Positions 15,404-15,482 of a DNA stretch of 15,482 nt are shown one piece after another. Below the pieces are notes generated by a model. That model made no database searches. It saw only the letters and a list, made by a program, of their open reading frames with translations, and had not been told where the DNA came from. The position numbers were made by a program, and so were the translations under genes. Source of the stretch: an uncultured Prevotella sp. (GTDB lineage: Bacteria; Bacteroidota; Bacteroidia; Bacteroidales; Bacteroidaceae); contig CAJPTO010000052.1 of the NCBI GenBank assembly GCA_905373605.1, positions 1 to 15,482 of the forward strand, given 5' to 3'. The stretch's first letter is position 1; the number at the start of each line of letters is the position of its first letter.

Positions 15404-15482
15404 GCCTCACCCCCAACCTTTCTTGGCCTCATCTTCTGTCCCTCTAGGCCTCACCCCCAACCCCTCTCCAAAGGGAGAGGGG
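15404..15482. repeat. Intergenic C-rich repeat with hairpin, at window edge
   Basis: GCCTCACCCCCAACC occurs at 15404-15418 and again at 15448-15462. The second copy runs into CCCCTCTCC (15461-15469), AAAG, GGAGAGGGG (15474-15482), a perfect 9-bp hairpin that reaches the last base of the window. Its position just after the protease stop suggests a 3'-end structure or one unit of a dispersed repeat. The element may continue beyond the window. Confidence 0.6.

Overview
The window looks like the chromosome of a Bacteroidota organism, most likely Prevotella in the broad sense. Three things point there. Four promoters match the Bacteroidota primary-sigma pattern, TTTG-N19/20-TAnnTTTG. The respiratory operon has the Bacteroides/Prevotella order: di-haem cytochrome b, flavoprotein, iron-sulfur protein. 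The remaining recognisable proteins (UPF0145, four-helix-bundle S23-like protein, secreted endonuclease/exonuclease/phosphatase protein, tricorn-like S41 protease) are all common in this group. Start codons mostly lack a Shine-Dalgarno sequence. The genus is an inference; there is no rRNA to check it.

Layout. Positions 1-1726 hold no convincing gene. They contain a leftward promoter at the very edge, a long imperfect palindrome and an orphan leftward terminator. Positions 1727-2152 (minus) encode an Hsp20 small heat-shock protein. Its upstream region has no primary-sigma promoter but carries a 21-bp tandem direct repeat and a sigma-54-like element. Then follow, on the plus strand, a possible 25-residue peptide (2651-2728), a UPF0145/YbjQ-family protein (2765-3082), a secreted endonuclease/exonuclease/phosphatase protein (3283-4335) and a four-helix-bundle protein (4445-5005).

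Positions 5063-7614 form a distinct accessory segment. It has an array of about eleven 19-bp units with a GAC-nn-GTC dyad, a clear promoter, two AT-rich genes of unknown function (524 and 155 residues) and two strong stem-loops. The 524-residue protein has an internal duplication of a helical module. This segment is the best candidate for an undescribed system; its function cannot be read from the sequence.

Positions 7641-11217 (minus) are the fumarate reductase/succinate dehydrogenase operon, C-A-B in transcription order, driven by a consensus promoter at 11538-11568 with a leader of about 310 nt. This membrane complex couples quinol oxidation to fumarate reduction in anaerobic succinate formation (or runs in reverse). 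Positions 11569-12026 are non-coding with a second long palindrome. Positions 12178-15402 (plus) encode a large secreted tricorn-like serine protease with its own consensus promoter. The window ends inside or at the edge of an intergenic hairpin.

No tRNA, rRNA, CRISPR array, insertion sequence or integrase was seen.
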